From Paenibacillus pabuli NBRC 13638 (GTDB taxonomy: Bacteria > Bacillota > Bacilli > Paenibacillales > Paenibacillaceae), in assembly GCF_001514495.1 (NCBI RefSeq), contig NZ_BCNM01000013.1, positions 124,001-188,000 of the forward strand: a DNA stretch of 64,000 nt. Reading direction: 5' to 3'. Below the pieces are notes generated by a model. That model did no database searches, was not told the origin of the DNA, and worked only from the letters and a program-made list of their open reading frames with translations. Positions 25,130 to 34,384 of this stretch are shown piece after piece. Each line of letters begins with the position of its first letter. The first letter of the stretch is position 1. A program made the position numbers and the translations under genes.

Positions 25130-26842
25130 TTACGCTTGAATGCTTTGAACCAATTCAACGACTTGCTCAGCTGTTTGCATATCCAGTGCTTTGGCAGCGA
25201 GCTCTTGCATATCTGCACGAGACAGCTTGGTGATCTGACTGCGAGCTGGCAGAATGGATGTTGCGCTCATGCTGAACTCATCCAGTCCGAGACCGAGCAG
25301 CAATGGAATTGCTGTTGCGTCTCCGGCCATCTCTCCGCACATGCCAGCCCATTTCCCTTCACGATGCGCTGCATCGATGACCATTTTAACCAAACGCAAA
25401 ATGGCAGGGTTGTAAGGTTGGTACAGATAGGAGACACGCTCGTTCATACGGTCAGCAGCCATCGTGTATTGAATCAGATCGTTCGTTCCGATACTGAAGA
25501 AATCAACTTCCTTGGCAAACTGATCCGCCAGAACTGCAGTCGAAGGAATTTCGACCATGATTCCCAGCTGGATGCTGTCTGATACCGCGATACCTTCAGC
25601 TACCAGTTTTTCCTTCTCTTCGAGCAGGACTGCCTTCGCTTCACGGAATTCGCCCAGTGTTGCAATCATTGGGAACATGACGCGCAGGTTACCATGTACA
25701 CTCGCACGCAGCAAGGCACGCAATTGTGTACGGAAAATATCCTGACGGTCCAGACACAGACGAATAGCACGGAAGCCTAGGAATGGATTCATTTCTTTTG
25801 GCAGATCCAGATATGGAAGCTCTTTGTCTCCACCAATGTCCAGCGTACGAACAACAACAGGTTTGCCTTCCATTTTTTCCAGTACCGCTTTGTAAGCATT
25901 ATACTGAATGTCCTCGGAAGGAAGCTTGTCTCTGCCCATGTACAGGAACTCGGTACGGTACAGACCTACAGCCTCGCCGCCGTTCTCCAGAACACCTGTA
26001 ACATCATTAGGCGTGCCAATATTGGCAGCCAGTTCTACATGGACGTTGTCCACCGTTACCGTTGGCTCGTCACGCAGTTTTCTCCACTCTGCACGTTGTG
26101 CATCATACTGTTCCTGTTTGGCACGGTATTCAGCAATAACGTCATCTGTAGGATTAACCAGCACATGTCCATCCAGACCGTCAACGATAATCATATCGCC
26201 TTGTTTCGCTTGAGCCAGAATGTCCTTGGTTCCAACGACAGCCGGGATTTCAAGCGAACGAGCCATGATTGCCGAGTGAGAAGTACGTCCACCAATATTG
26301 GTTGCAAAACCTTTTACGTATTGACGGTTCAGTTGAGCCGTGTCGGAAGGCGTCAGATCCTCCGCAAGCACGATCACTTCTTCACTGATCTCAGCTGGAC
26401 TCATGAATTCGATACCAAGCAAGTGATTTAGCACACGTTTGGTAACGTCACGCATATCCGCAGCACGTTCCTGCAGGTAAGCACTCTTCATGTTTTCGAA
26501 CATTTCGATAAATTGCGTTGCAGTTTCGTTCAATGCGAATTCCGCATTAACCATATCATCGGCAATTTTCGCTTTTACCGGATCAATCAGTTCCGGGTCA
26601 TTCAGGATGAGCAAATGCGAAGCAAAAATCTCAGCTTTTTTCTCGCCAAGCTCTTGTAAAGTACGCTCTTTGATCGCCTCGAGCTCAGCCTGGGACTTGC
26701 CCAGAGCCGAGTCGAGTTTCGCGATCTCTGCGTCAACGTCGTTGATTTGGCGTTTTTCTACAGAGTAATCGGGATGCTCCAAGATAAACGCCTTGGCGAT
26801 AGCAATACCCGCCGAAGCCGCGATCCCGGAGACATTAAGCAT
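25130..26842 (-). CDS. ptsI: PTS enzyme I (phosphoenolpyruvate-protein phosphotransferase)
   Basis: First energy-coupling protein of the PTS, moving phosphate from PEP to HPr. The 570 aa match B. subtilis enzyme I. The phospho-histidine is His189 in [13 protein letters not shown], and the PEP-binding barrel has [11 protein letters not shown] and [11 protein letters not shown]. The start at 26842 ([10 protein letters not shown]) gives the normal family N-terminus and overlaps the ptsH stop by 8 nt, so translation is coupled. It serves the mannitol and glucose systems in this window. Confidence 0.97.
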   Translation of the reverse strand: MLNVSGIAASAGIAIAKAFILEHPDYSVEKRQINDVDAEIAKLDSALGKSQAELEAIKERTLQELGEKKAEIFASHLLILNDPELIDPVKAKIADDMVNAEFALNETATQFIEMFENMKSAYLQERAADMRDVTKRVLNHLLGIEFMSPAEISEEVIVLAEDLTPSDTAQLNRQYVKGFATNIGGRTSHSAIMARSLEIPAVVGTKDILAQAKQGDMIIVDGLDGHVLVNPTDDVIAEYRAKQEQYDAQRAEWRKLRDEPTVTVDNVHVELAANIGTPNDVTGVLENGGEAVGLYRTEFLYMGRDKLPSEDIQYNAYKAVLEKMEGKPVVVRTLDIGGDKELPYLDLPKEMNPFLGFRAIRLCLDRQDIFRTQLRALLRASVHGNLRVMFPMIATLGEFREAKAVLLEEKEKLVAEGIAVSDSIQLGIMVEIPSTAVLADQFAKEVDFFSIGTNDLIQYTMAADRMNERVSYLYQPYNPAILRLVKMVIDAAHREGKWAGMCGEMAGDATAIPLLLGLGLDEFSMSATSILPARSQITKLSRADMQELAAKALDMQTAEQVVELVQSIQA

Positions 26843-27110
26843 TAATTTCGCCCAACCCTTCGTTAACCATAACATCAGTCAAAGCTTGAAGAGCTTCAGC
26901 TTCTCCTTCGCCTTCAACGATGATGTTGATGGTGTCGCCTTGTTCCAAACCAAGGGAGAGAACACCCAGGATGGATTTCAATGTTACTTTTTTACCGTTA
27001 GCTTCTGCAAAGGATTCTGCACCTTTAAATTTGTTTGCTGTATTAACCAGGGCTGTCGCCGGACGTGCGTGGATACCATCTTCGTCTGTAATTCTGAATG
27101 TTTGTTGCAT
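26835..27110 (-). CDS. ptsH: Phosphocarrier protein HPr
   Basis: PTS carrier of 91 aa. His14 (GIHARPA) takes phosphate from enzyme I; Ser46 ([15 protein letters not shown]) is the regulatory site phosphorylated by HPr kinase, which makes HPr the CcpA co-repressor in Firmicutes. This agrees with the several cre-like sites in this window. The start at 27110 gives the normal HPr length; upstream in-frame ATGs lack a better ribosome site. It lies between ptsG and ptsI. Confidence 0.96.
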   Translation of the reverse strand: MQQTFRITDEDGIHARPATALVNTANKFKGAESFAEANGKKVTLKSILGVLSLGLEQGDTINIIVEGEGEAEALQALTDVMVNEGLGEINA

Positions 27111-27187
27111 TACAATCATCTCACTTTCAGTAGTTTGGTTTAGGCATTGCATATATTTACACTTGCTTGCCATTATGATTACACTTC

Positions 27188-29242
27188 TTATTTTATCTCA
27201 ATAATTGGCTGATCGCCAACTTTGAGCACACCACTCTTCTTGAGGGTGACGGTTGAACCTTCTGGCAGGTTGGTGAAGATGACTGGTGAAATGATCGAAG
27301 GAGCGTTAGCTTTGACATACTCCAGATCCACTTCCATTATTGGCTGTCCAGCCGATACCAGATCGCCTTCCTGTACAAGCACGTTAAAGCCTTGACCTTT
27401 CAGCTTCACCGTGTTGACACCTATATGAACAAGCACTTCCTTGCCACCGTCAGACATAATGCCCACGGCATGTTTACTTGGAAATACATTAAACACTTTA
27501 CCATACACAGGGGATGTTATTGTGCCATCATGTGGCAGAATTGCGAATCCGTCACCTGTCATTTTCTCGGCAAACACCGGGTCAGGAACGTTTGTGATAT
27601 CCATCAATTCCCCATTTACTGGCATGACGATATCTTCAGCAATAATGCGCTCACCTTCTGCTCCCTGTGCTTTCTCCTCTTCAGGAGTTGGTTTTACATC
27701 GGCAGCTGGTGTCGGTGCCGGTGTTCGCCCTGCAATGATATCCTGCATCTGCGATTTGATTGTATCTGAACGTGTACCGAAGATGGCCTGAACATTATTA
27801 CCCACTTCCAGTACGCCAGATGCACCCAATTGTTTCAAACGATCTTTATTTACATTGGATTTCTCATTCACTTCAATCCGCAAACGAGTAATACATGCAT
27901 CCAGATGTTTGATATTCTCCTGTCCACCAAAAGCGGCCAGGATATTGTGAGGCAGATCATCTGTCGATCCTGAACTTCCACCAGATACTGTCTCAGGTGT
28001 AGCCTCTTCACGTCCTGGTGTTTTGAGATTGAATTTGCGAATAATGAACCGGAAACCGAAGTAATAGATCACCGCAAGAATTAAACCTACGATAATCACG
28101 TCCCACCAAGGTGTACGATTCGGAATGATCCCGAAGATCAGGAAGTCAATGAATCCACCGGAGAACGTCATCCCGATTTTGACGCCAAGAATTTGCATCG
28201 TCATGAAAGACAAACCTGCAAAGATACAGTGTACTGCAAACAAAATTGGTGCCACAAACAGGAACGAGAACTCCAGCGGCTCTGTAATCCCTGTCAGGAA
28301 CGAGGTTAGCGCTGCTGAACCCATGATCCCAGCAACATATTTTTTGTGCTCCGGTCTTGCTTCATGGTACATCGCAAGCGCCGCTGCTGGCAAACCGAAC
28401 ATCATGAACGGGAATTTACCGACTTGGAATGTTCCCGCTGTGAGAGCAACGCCATCACGCAGCTGGCTGAAGAAGATCTTCTGGTCACCGCGAATAACAT
28501 CTCCGGCCTTATTCACATACTCACCAAATTCAAACCAGAATGGGGAGTAGAAAATGTGATGCAAACCGAATGGAATCAGTGACCGTTCCACAACTCCGAA
28601 AATGAACGCCGATAACGTCGGACTTGTATCTACCATAAAGTGAGATATAGCATTCAGTCCATTTTGAATCGGAGGCCAGATGATCACCAGAAGTAACCCG
28701 ATTAAGAGGGAAACGACTGAAGTGATAATCGGGACAAAGCGTTTACCTGCAAAGAAACCGAGGTAAGACGGCAGTTCGATTTTGAAAAATCGATTGTAAC
28801 ATAGCGCGGCGGCAATACCTATGATAATACCTCCGAACACGCCTGTACTCAATGTAGGGATACCCAGAATGCTGGCATAACCAGGTACATTGCCGATCAT
28901 GGCAGGAGTAACACCTACCGCAGATCCTAATGTAACATTCATAACCAGGTAACCGATGATGGCCGCAAGACCTGCTACGCCTTCGCCTCCGGCCAGGCCT
29001 ACTGCAACGCCGACGGCAAACAGCAATGCCAGATTATCAAATACAATCTGACCTGCGTTCATCATGATCGTGGCAATTGAATTTACCCAAGGGGTATCCA
29101 GTGCCGTTACATATTGCAAAAAGTCTGGATTAACAAGCATGTTGCCAATTCCGAGCAACAAACCTGCGGCTGGTAGAATCGCGACCGGCAACATAAGCGC
29201 CTTACCTACTCTTTGCAATACACCAAAAAGCTTTTTAAACAT
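27188..29242 (-). CDS. ptsG: Glucose PTS transporter EIICBA
   Basis: Membrane glucose permease and phosphotransferase of 684 aa with domains EIIC (about 1-400), EIIB with phospho-Cys450 in DACITRLRIEV, and EIIA with phospho-His606 in VLVHIGVNTVKLKG. The start at 29242 gives MFKKLFGVLQRVGKALMLPV, as in B. subtilis PtsG; the longer frame overlaps the leader terminator. It is preceded by a GlcT-type RAT/terminator and a clear promoter and heads ptsG-ptsH-ptsI. An N-acetylglucosamine specificity is a less likely alternative. Confidence 0.94.
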   Translation of the reverse strand: MFKKLFGVLQRVGKALMLPVAILPAAGLLLGIGNMLVNPDFLQYVTALDTPWVNSIATIMMNAGQIVFDNLALLFAVGVAVGLAGGEGVAGLAAIIGYLVMNVTLGSAVGVTPAMIGNVPGYASILGIPTLSTGVFGGIIIGIAAALCYNRFFKIELPSYLGFFAGKRFVPIITSVVSLLIGLLLVIIWPPIQNGLNAISHFMVDTSPTLSAFIFGVVERSLIPFGLHHIFYSPFWFEFGEYVNKAGDVIRGDQKIFFSQLRDGVALTAGTFQVGKFPFMMFGLPAAALAMYHEARPEHKKYVAGIMGSAALTSFLTGITEPLEFSFLFVAPILFAVHCIFAGLSFMTMQILGVKIGMTFSGGFIDFLIFGIIPNRTPWWDVIIVGLILAVIYYFGFRFIIRKFNLKTPGREEATPETVSGGSSGSTDDLPHNILAAFGGQENIKHLDACITRLRIEVNEKSNVNKDRLKQLGASGVLEVGNNVQAIFGTRSDTIKSQMQDIIAGRTPAPTPAADVKPTPEEEKAQGAEGERIIAEDIVMPVNGELMDITNVPDPVFAEKMTGDGFAILPHDGTITSPVYGKVFNVFPSKHAVGIMSDGGKEVLVHIGVNTVKLKGQGFNVLVQEGDLVSAGQPIMEVDLEYVKANAPSIISPVIFTNLPEGSTVTLKKSGVLKVGDQPIIEIK

Positions 29243-29302
29243 CGCTTCGTATTCACCCTTTCGTCTAAGATTATATGTTGTGATGCAAGCAAGGGGAAAA
29301 AC

Positions 29303-29417
29303 AAAAAAGGCATGAATTAATAAAGTGAACTGTGCCAACCTTCGGGTATAGCATACCCTGTATAAGGTAAGAACAATCACACTCTAATAACTCATGCCTG
29401 ATCGAATCAGTAACACG
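29303..29417 (-). promoter_or_regulatory. GlcT-controlled RAT and terminator upstream of ptsG
   Basis: The minus strand contains GTGTTACTGATTCGATCAGG continuing into CATGAGTTA (about 29388-29417), a ribonucleic antiterminator of the BglG/GlcT type. Its end overlaps the 5' arm of a terminator whose 3' arm TTAATTCATGCCT and run of six T lie at 29303-29320; an inner AGGGTATGCTATACCC hairpin sits in the loop. GlcT binding to the RAT should block termination when glucose is present. Confidence 0.88.
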
Positions 29418-29454
29418 TCGCTTATGTTTATTCAGTTGCTTGATTACGGAAACC

Positions 29455-29483
29455 ATTGTAGCACCACTTCAAATTCTGTGCAA
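29455..29483 (-). promoter_or_regulatory. ptsG promoter
   Basis: Minus-strand TTGCAC (29478-29483) and TACAAT (29455-29460) with a 17-nt spacer, about 35 nt before the RAT. Confidence 0.75.
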
Positions 29484-29531
29484 GCCTTTACACAAAAAAT
29501 CTTAAATTGAAATTCCACCTGTGGAAATATT

Positions 29532-30386
29532 TCACTTGTTGTCTTCTTCTTTCCTTTGATTCAGACGCTGCAAATGAATCGTCAGATACCCCACCTCGGC
29601 AGGATATACCGGAAGATTCAGTCTCTTCTCCATGACTTTCGTCAATTTCCATGCAAGCGAGTACATTTCAGGGTATTCCAGCTTCAACAGAGAATCCAAT
29701 TTATGAAGTTCTTCGACTTTGTCTCCCCGACGTACACGCTCAAGGGCAAATCGAAGATGGGTCAACAGACGGGAGTAATCGAGAGATTCCGTTTCAAATG
29801 AATAGTCGAGCTGGTCAGAAACCAGATTCACCAAATCGGTGATTAATTGAGAGTGTTCACGCACTTGAGATATATTCTGATTGGTCATCGCACTATAAAT
29901 ATGGAGTGCGATAAAGCCAATCTCGTCCAATCCCAAATCCACACCCAATTTCTCCTTAATCAGTCGAACAGCGTACTCTCCCATCCGATATTCGTCTGGA
30001 TATATCTCACGGGTCTCATATAAAAAAGGATTCTGTATGACAATTCCCTGTTCCTTGCGCTTTAAAGCAAAAGAAATATGATCAGTCAAAGCAATATGAA
30101 TATGTTCGTTGAGCGGAACGTCCGTGCGCTCTGCAATATACGTAATGACTTCGTTAATAATCTCGATCAACGCCTCATCCACCTGTGGAAGAAGCTGTTT
30201 GTACTGCTCCTGCTCCTGCTGATTTCTCAAAATGAACATCTTTTCCACAGCCATCAGTGGAATAAGGTCATTGGTTTTCCGGTTGAAGCCGATACCTTTA
30301 CCAATCACGACGACTTCCCCATGCTCAGGATGCTGTGCAATAATTACATTATTATTTAGCGCTTTGTTTACATGCAGGCTGCTCAA
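29532..30386 (-). CDS. glcT: Transcription antiterminator GlcT (BglG/SacY family)
   Basis: RNA-binding antiterminator of about 284 aa that acts on the ptsG leader. The N-terminal CAT RNA-binding domain (KALNNNVIIAQ, VVVIGKGIGFNRK) is followed by two PRD modules with conserved histidines (EHIHIALTDH, GFIALHIYSA, GYLTIHLQRL). The GTG at 30395 overlaps the ribosome site; TTG at 30386, 6 nt after AAAGAGGTG, is better spaced and is used. It lies directly upstream of its target. Confidence 0.93.
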   Translation of the reverse strand: MSSLHVNKALNNNVIIAQHPEHGEVVVIGKGIGFNRKTNDLIPLMAVEKMFILRNQQEQEQYKQLLPQVDEALIEIINEVITYIAERTDVPLNEHIHIALTDHISFALKRKEQGIVIQNPFLYETREIYPDEYRMGEYAVRLIKEKLGVDLGLDEIGFIALHIYSAMTNQNISQVREHSQLITDLVNLVSDQLDYSFETESLDYSRLLTHLRFALERVRRGDKVEELHKLDSLLKLEYPEMYSLAWKLTKVMEKRLNLPVYPAEVGYLTIHLQRLNQRKEEDNK

Positions 30387-30436
30387 TGTTTGCACCTCTT
30401 TTTTTCACACCATCATAGGCATGATTCACTCACACC

Positions 30437-30497
30437 CTAGTAAAAACGAAAAGACATCCGGAGCAGGCAAATCGCGCCGGACGTCTCGCTTAAAAAG
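30437..30497 (-). terminator. Rho-independent terminator after the flotillin gene
   Basis: Minus-strand GCGAGACGTCCGG pairs with CCGGATGTCTTTTCG around a loop, followed by TTTTT. It separates the floT operon from glcT. Confidence 0.7.
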
Positions 30498-30552
30498 TAA
30501 CAAAAATTCGCCTTAAGGTCAATAGAGCATGAGTGCATGGTGAGACGATCTC

Positions 30553-32106
30553 TTACTCGTCAACGCCAGCTCTTTCCACAATCTTATCGATTATGGACGG
30601 GGTGGTTACAGGTTCACTTTGCTGAACGGCAACAGGGACTGTTGTTTTGGGCTTGGTCAGACCCTTAATCAATTGCTCCACATCAATGCCGGAGACGCTT
30701 TTGAGCATCTCTGGAGCCGTTGCCATGAGTTCGGTAACGTAGTTGCTTACACGGGCCGCGCCCTCACCCTTACCTGTGTCCACAACGGTCAACTTATCAA
30801 TTGCGGAGATCGGTTCCGCAATTTTACCAGCAAGTTCAGGCAGCATTTTGACGATGATATCGAGTACGGCAGCTTCGCCAAACTTTTGGAACGCCTCGGC
30901 CAGTTTTTCCTTCGCTTCTGCTTCCGCCAGACCCCGCAAACGAATAACCTCTGCATCCGCTGTACCTTTGGCACGCTCTGCATCCGCCATGGCCTGACCT
31001 TCGAGACGCTTCTGCTCGGCAGTAGCCTTCGCATGCGTTTCGATGGAATATTGCACTGCTTCCGCTTCACGCATTCTTTTTGTTCTATCAGCTTCGGCTG
31101 CCTGCTCAACAGCATAACGATCCGCTTCTGCCTTTTTCTTCACTTCAGCATCATATTGCTTCTCACGTACAATAATTTCTTTCTCTTGCAGATCAATCTC
31201 ACGTTCCTTACGAACGAGTTCCACCTTCATCTCTTCTTCCACCACGGTTTGTCTCGCACGTGCTTCGTGGATATGGTACGCCTGATCCGCTTCCGCTTTG
31301 GCTGTATCCTGATCCCGCTTAAACGTCGCTACTTTCAGTTCCTTCTCTTTTGCTGCTTCAGCGATATTCGTATCACGCAGCAGCTCGGCTTTTTGCCCCT
31401 GCTCTTCCGCATTGGCCTTCTGAATACGTGCATCCCGCATCGCTTCCGCTTCCGCAATCTCAGCATCACGCTTGACGGCCGCTATTCTCGGTTTACCGAG
31501 GGCATCCAGATAGCCTTGTTTGTCACGAACATCTTTGATGGTAAACGAGACAATCTGCAGTCCCATTTTTTTCAGATCTCTGGCTGCTACACCTTGAACC
31601 TCTTGTGCGAAGCGATCGCGGTTACGATATACTTCTTCTACCGTCATTGTTCCGAGGATGGCCCGCAAATGCCCCTCCAGAACTTCCTGCGCTTCGCCTC
31701 GCAACGATTCCACAGGCTTACCGATAAATTGTTCGGCTGCGGTAGCGACGTCTTCTATAGAGCTTCCGACCTTGATAATGGCGACCCCATCGGCAATAAC
31801 CGGTACACCCTGTTCCGTGTATACTTCCGGTGTAGAGACGTCCAGCTTATGAGACAACAGTGAGATGAACTCCGATTGCTGGAACACGGGCAGAATAAAT
31901 GCGCCGCCTCCACGAACAATTTTAATTTTTCGTCCTGAGTCATCATCGGAAATGTTTTTGCTTCCAAGGAATGAACCCGTCACGATCATCGCTTCATCCG
32001 GCCCAACCGTTTTGTACCTTGCCCAGAAAGCTAAACCCAGAATCAGAATAACACCTACCACAACTGCAGGAATCAACAATACATCCCAATCCAAATTCAA
32101 ATCCAT
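30553..32106 (-). CDS. floT: Flotillin-like SPFH protein (FloT/YuaG)
   Basis: Membrane-associated scaffold protein of 517 aa that organises functional membrane microdomains. An N-terminal hydrophobic hairpin or helix (about 9-29) is followed by the SPFH/Band 7 domain (about 30-220). A long coiled-coil rich in Ala/Glu follows (EIAEAEAMRDARIQKANAEE and on, about 225-420), then a C-terminal oligomerisation region. It lies 58 nt after the NfeD-like gene, the same pair as B. subtilis yuaF-yuaG. Confidence 0.95.
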   Translation of the reverse strand: MDLNLDWDVLLIPAVVVGVILILGLAFWARYKTVGPDEAMIVTGSFLGSKNISDDDSGRKIKIVRGGGAFILPVFQQSEFISLLSHKLDVSTPEVYTEQGVPVIADGVAIIKVGSSIEDVATAAEQFIGKPVESLRGEAQEVLEGHLRAILGTMTVEEVYRNRDRFAQEVQGVAARDLKKMGLQIVSFTIKDVRDKQGYLDALGKPRIAAVKRDAEIAEAEAMRDARIQKANAEEQGQKAELLRDTNIAEAAKEKELKVATFKRDQDTAKAEADQAYHIHEARARQTVVEEEMKVELVRKEREIDLQEKEIIVREKQYDAEVKKKAEADRYAVEQAAEADRTKRMREAEAVQYSIETHAKATAEQKRLEGQAMADAERAKGTADAEVIRLRGLAEAEAKEKLAEAFQKFGEAAVLDIIVKMLPELAGKIAEPISAIDKLTVVDTGKGEGAARVSNYVTELMATAPEMLKSVSGIDVEQLIKGLTKPKTTVPVAVQQSEPVTTPSIIDKIVERAGVDE

Positions 32107-32164
32107 TCCACATCTCTCCCCTTATTCATTCATGAGTGTTTACACTGCTAACGGTTAAACTACC

Positions 32165-32701
32165 TTAAACATCTTTAAGTACATCTTCATCCCATTCCGA
32201 CACACGCAGCACACCCTCTGTTACATCCACCACTACAACACGCGCTCCCACCGCAATGGGACGATGTTCAAAGCTGGATGCCGTGTGAACGGTATTACCG
32301 GAAGCAATTTTGATCATGACTTCACCAAACCCTTTTTCCGGCACCGGAATGGTGATCTCACCAATTTTCCCAGACAGCTCTTTCATTGAAAAGGCAATGG
32401 AGACATCACTGTTACGCATCGGTTTGATATAAGCAAAGAATACCAGCATGGCTGCAGCTATACCTATAAGCAGGGATAGTATCAGTGCCGACATGGCAGT
32501 CATAGAGCTGTAACGTGTCAGCATAATGCCAGCCCCGCCAAACGTTGTAATGGAACCGGCAAGCACAACGGGTTTGAAAAAATCAAGGCCCGGCAATTCA
32601 AAGGCCCCATCCAGCAAACCGTCAATCAAGTCACCTAGCACAAGGCTGACGACCGCAAATATTGCACCTCCGATTAGACACCCCCAATAGATGGACTCCA
32701 T
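32165..32701 (-). CDS. NfeD-family membrane protein (YuaF-like)
   Basis: A 178-aa protein with about three to four membrane segments (around 3-25, 45-62, 70-92) and a C-terminal soluble OB-fold-like NfeD domain (KIGEITIPVPEKGFGEVMIK, GARVVVVDVTEGVLRVSEWD). NfeD proteins accompany flotillins. The start has GAGAGGAGG upstream. An ECF-type promoter lies about 65 nt before the ATG, as for the sigma-W-controlled yuaFGI operon of B. subtilis. Confidence 0.88.
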   Translation of the reverse strand: MESIYWGCLIGGAIFAVVSLVLGDLIDGLLDGAFELPGLDFFKPVVLAGSITTFGGAGIMLTRYSSMTAMSALILSLLIGIAAAMLVFFAYIKPMRNSDVSIAFSMKELSGKIGEITIPVPEKGFGEVMIKIASGNTVHTASSFEHRPIAVGARVVVVDVTEGVLRVSEWDEDVLKDV

Positions 32702-32764
32702 ATCCCGTTCCTCCTCTCTTCTGCCGCAATTCCATACTCACTGGGCATTCCTCATGTAAATAAA

Positions 32765-32790
32765 TACGTAGCAAATGCCAAAATGTTTCA
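32765..32790 (-). promoter_or_regulatory. Sigma-W-type ECF promoter of the NfeD-flotillin operon
   Basis: Minus-strand TGAAAC (32785-32790) and CGTA (32765-32768) with a 16-nt spacer match the B. subtilis sigma-W consensus exactly. Confidence 0.75.
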
Positions 32791-32891
32791 AAATCTTTCC
32801 TCTAATGTATTCTCAGCCCGATAATGGTTATTTTCAATATATTCTTCACTTATTGCTTCGTTTTTCTTTATCTTGTGCGATTATGCCACGC

Positions 32892-32932
32892 AAAAAAAAA
32901 CCGCAGGTTTCCCGGAAAGGAAACCTGCGGTT
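32892..32932 (-). terminator. Rho-independent terminator after the alcohol dehydrogenase gene
   Basis: Minus-strand AACCGCAGGTTTCC pairs with GGAAACCTGCGGTT and is followed by nine T. Confidence 0.92.
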
Positions 32933-32964
32933 CCAAGACATGATAAGTCTCAATGTACTTGATG

Positions 32965-34128
32965 TTAGAGCGAAGCTTTATAGATGGATACGACATCTTC
33001 GCGTTGCAGTTTTTTGAAGTTACCAAACGGTCCGAACAGCATCGCTTTGTCTGCCATGACGTCGATTTGGCTGTCATCGATATCGTAGTCAGCCAAACGG
33101 TTAGGTGCCCCAATGGATGTCCAGAACCGGCTCAACGCTTCAATGCCTTCCTCTGCGATCTGTTTGTCCGATTTACCTTCTGGGTTCACTTCGAACACAT
33201 TGATCGCCAGACGTTTGAAACGATCCACATTTACGTCCAGGTTATGTTTCATCCAGTGCGGGAACAGGATCGCCAGTCCTCCACCGTGTGGAATGTCGTA
33301 CACAGCGGATACCGCGTGCTCGATGTTGTGTGTCGCCCAGTCCCCAGCAAGACCCATGTTCAGTACACCATTCAATGCCATTGTTCCGCAGTACAGAATC
33401 GTTTCACGCAGTTCATAGTTCTCGAGATCTTCGACCAGACGAGGTGCTGCATCCATGACGGTACGCAAAATTGTCTCACAGAACCCGAGTTGAACCGGTG
33501 TGTTGGCATCCAAGTGGAAGTAATGCTCCAATACATGGGACATCATATCCACCATACCGTATACCGTTTGGTCCAGAGGAACGGTATATGTATTTACCGG
33601 ATCAAGAATGGAGAACGCAGGGAACGAATACGCGCTACCCCAGCCCAATTTCTCCTGAGTGTCCTGGTTCGTGATCACCGAACCCGAGTTCATTTCCGAA
33701 CCCGTTGCAGCCATCGTCAAAACGGTACCGAGTGGAAGAGCGTCTTGTGCAACGGCTTTGCGCTGAGCAAAGTCCCACATGTCGCCATCATATTTGGCAC
33801 CCACAGCAATCGCTTTGGAACAGTCCAGCACACTGCCACCGCCTACAGCGAGGATGAGGTCAATGTTGTTCGTTTTGCAGAGGTCTACGCCTTTATGCAC
33901 AGTCGAAAGACGCGGGTTCGGTTCAACACCCGCCAGTTCCGTAACTTCAGCTCCGGCTTCCTTGAGCAAGCCGATCACCTGATCGTACAAACCGCTGCGT
34001 TTGATACTGCCGCCGCCATATACAAGCAGAACCCGTTTGCCGTATTTCGGTACTTCGGTTTTCAGTGCTTCCAGCTGACCTTTACCGAATATCAATCGGG
34101 TTGGATTGTAAAATTGAAATGATCTCAT
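32965..34128 (-). CDS. Iron-containing alcohol dehydrogenase (YugJ/butanol dehydrogenase-like)
   Basis: NAD(P)H-dependent reductase of 387 aa that interconverts aldehydes and alcohols. Family marks are [13 protein letters not shown], the dinucleotide motif [25 protein letters not shown] and the metal-binding histidines around [15 protein letters not shown] and [10 protein letters not shown] with [21 protein letters not shown] precedes the ATG. The physiological substrate cannot be read from sequence. It is transcribed alone. Confidence 0.93.
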   Translation of the reverse strand: MRSFQFYNPTRLIFGKGQLEALKTEVPKYGKRVLLVYGGGSIKRSGLYDQVIGLLKEAGAEVTELAGVEPNPRLSTVHKGVDLCKTNNIDLILAVGGGSVLDCSKAIAVGAKYDGDMWDFAQRKAVAQDALPLGTVLTMAATGSEMNSGSVITNQDTQEKLGWGSAYSFPAFSILDPVNTYTVPLDQTVYGMVDMMSHVLEHYFHLDANTPVQLGFCETILRTVMDAAPRLVEDLENYELRETILYCGTMALNGVLNMGLAGDWATHNIEHAVSAVYDIPHGGGLAILFPHWMKHNLDVNVDRFKRLAINVFEVNPEGKSDKQIAEEGIEALSRFWTSIGAPNRLADYDIDDSQIDVMADKAMLFGPFGNFKKLQREDVVSIYKASL

Positions 34129-34175
34129 ATCTATGTCGCCTCCAATGGAGTTTAGAATTTTTTAGTGCAGCTCCA

Positions 34176-34204
34176 ATTATAGTACCCCGATTATATAAAA
34201 ACAA
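34176..34204 (-). promoter_or_regulatory. Promoter of the alcohol dehydrogenase gene
   Basis: Minus-strand TTGTTT (34199-34204) and TATAAT (34176-34181) with a 17-nt spacer, about 45 nt before the ATG. Confidence 0.6.
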
Positions 34205-34336
34205 ATCGATAGCCACTCACTTTATATCAACCCGTTGATTTGCAAGTGGGCACGGAACATTTCGCTGGTGGAAGGCTGGTTTTCCTTATCGACCCTACGG
34301 TCTACGAACCGTTTCCATTTCACAGGTCAACACAAA

Positions 34337-34373
34337 CGAAAACACCAGCCCAAGTAACGGGCTGGTGTTTGCT
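34337..34373 (-). terminator. Rho-independent terminator after galT
   Basis: Minus-strand AAACACCAGCCC pairs with GGGCTGGTGTTT around GTTACTT, followed by TCGTTTGT. Confidence 0.85.
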
Positions 34374-34384
34374 GTGTTACATGT

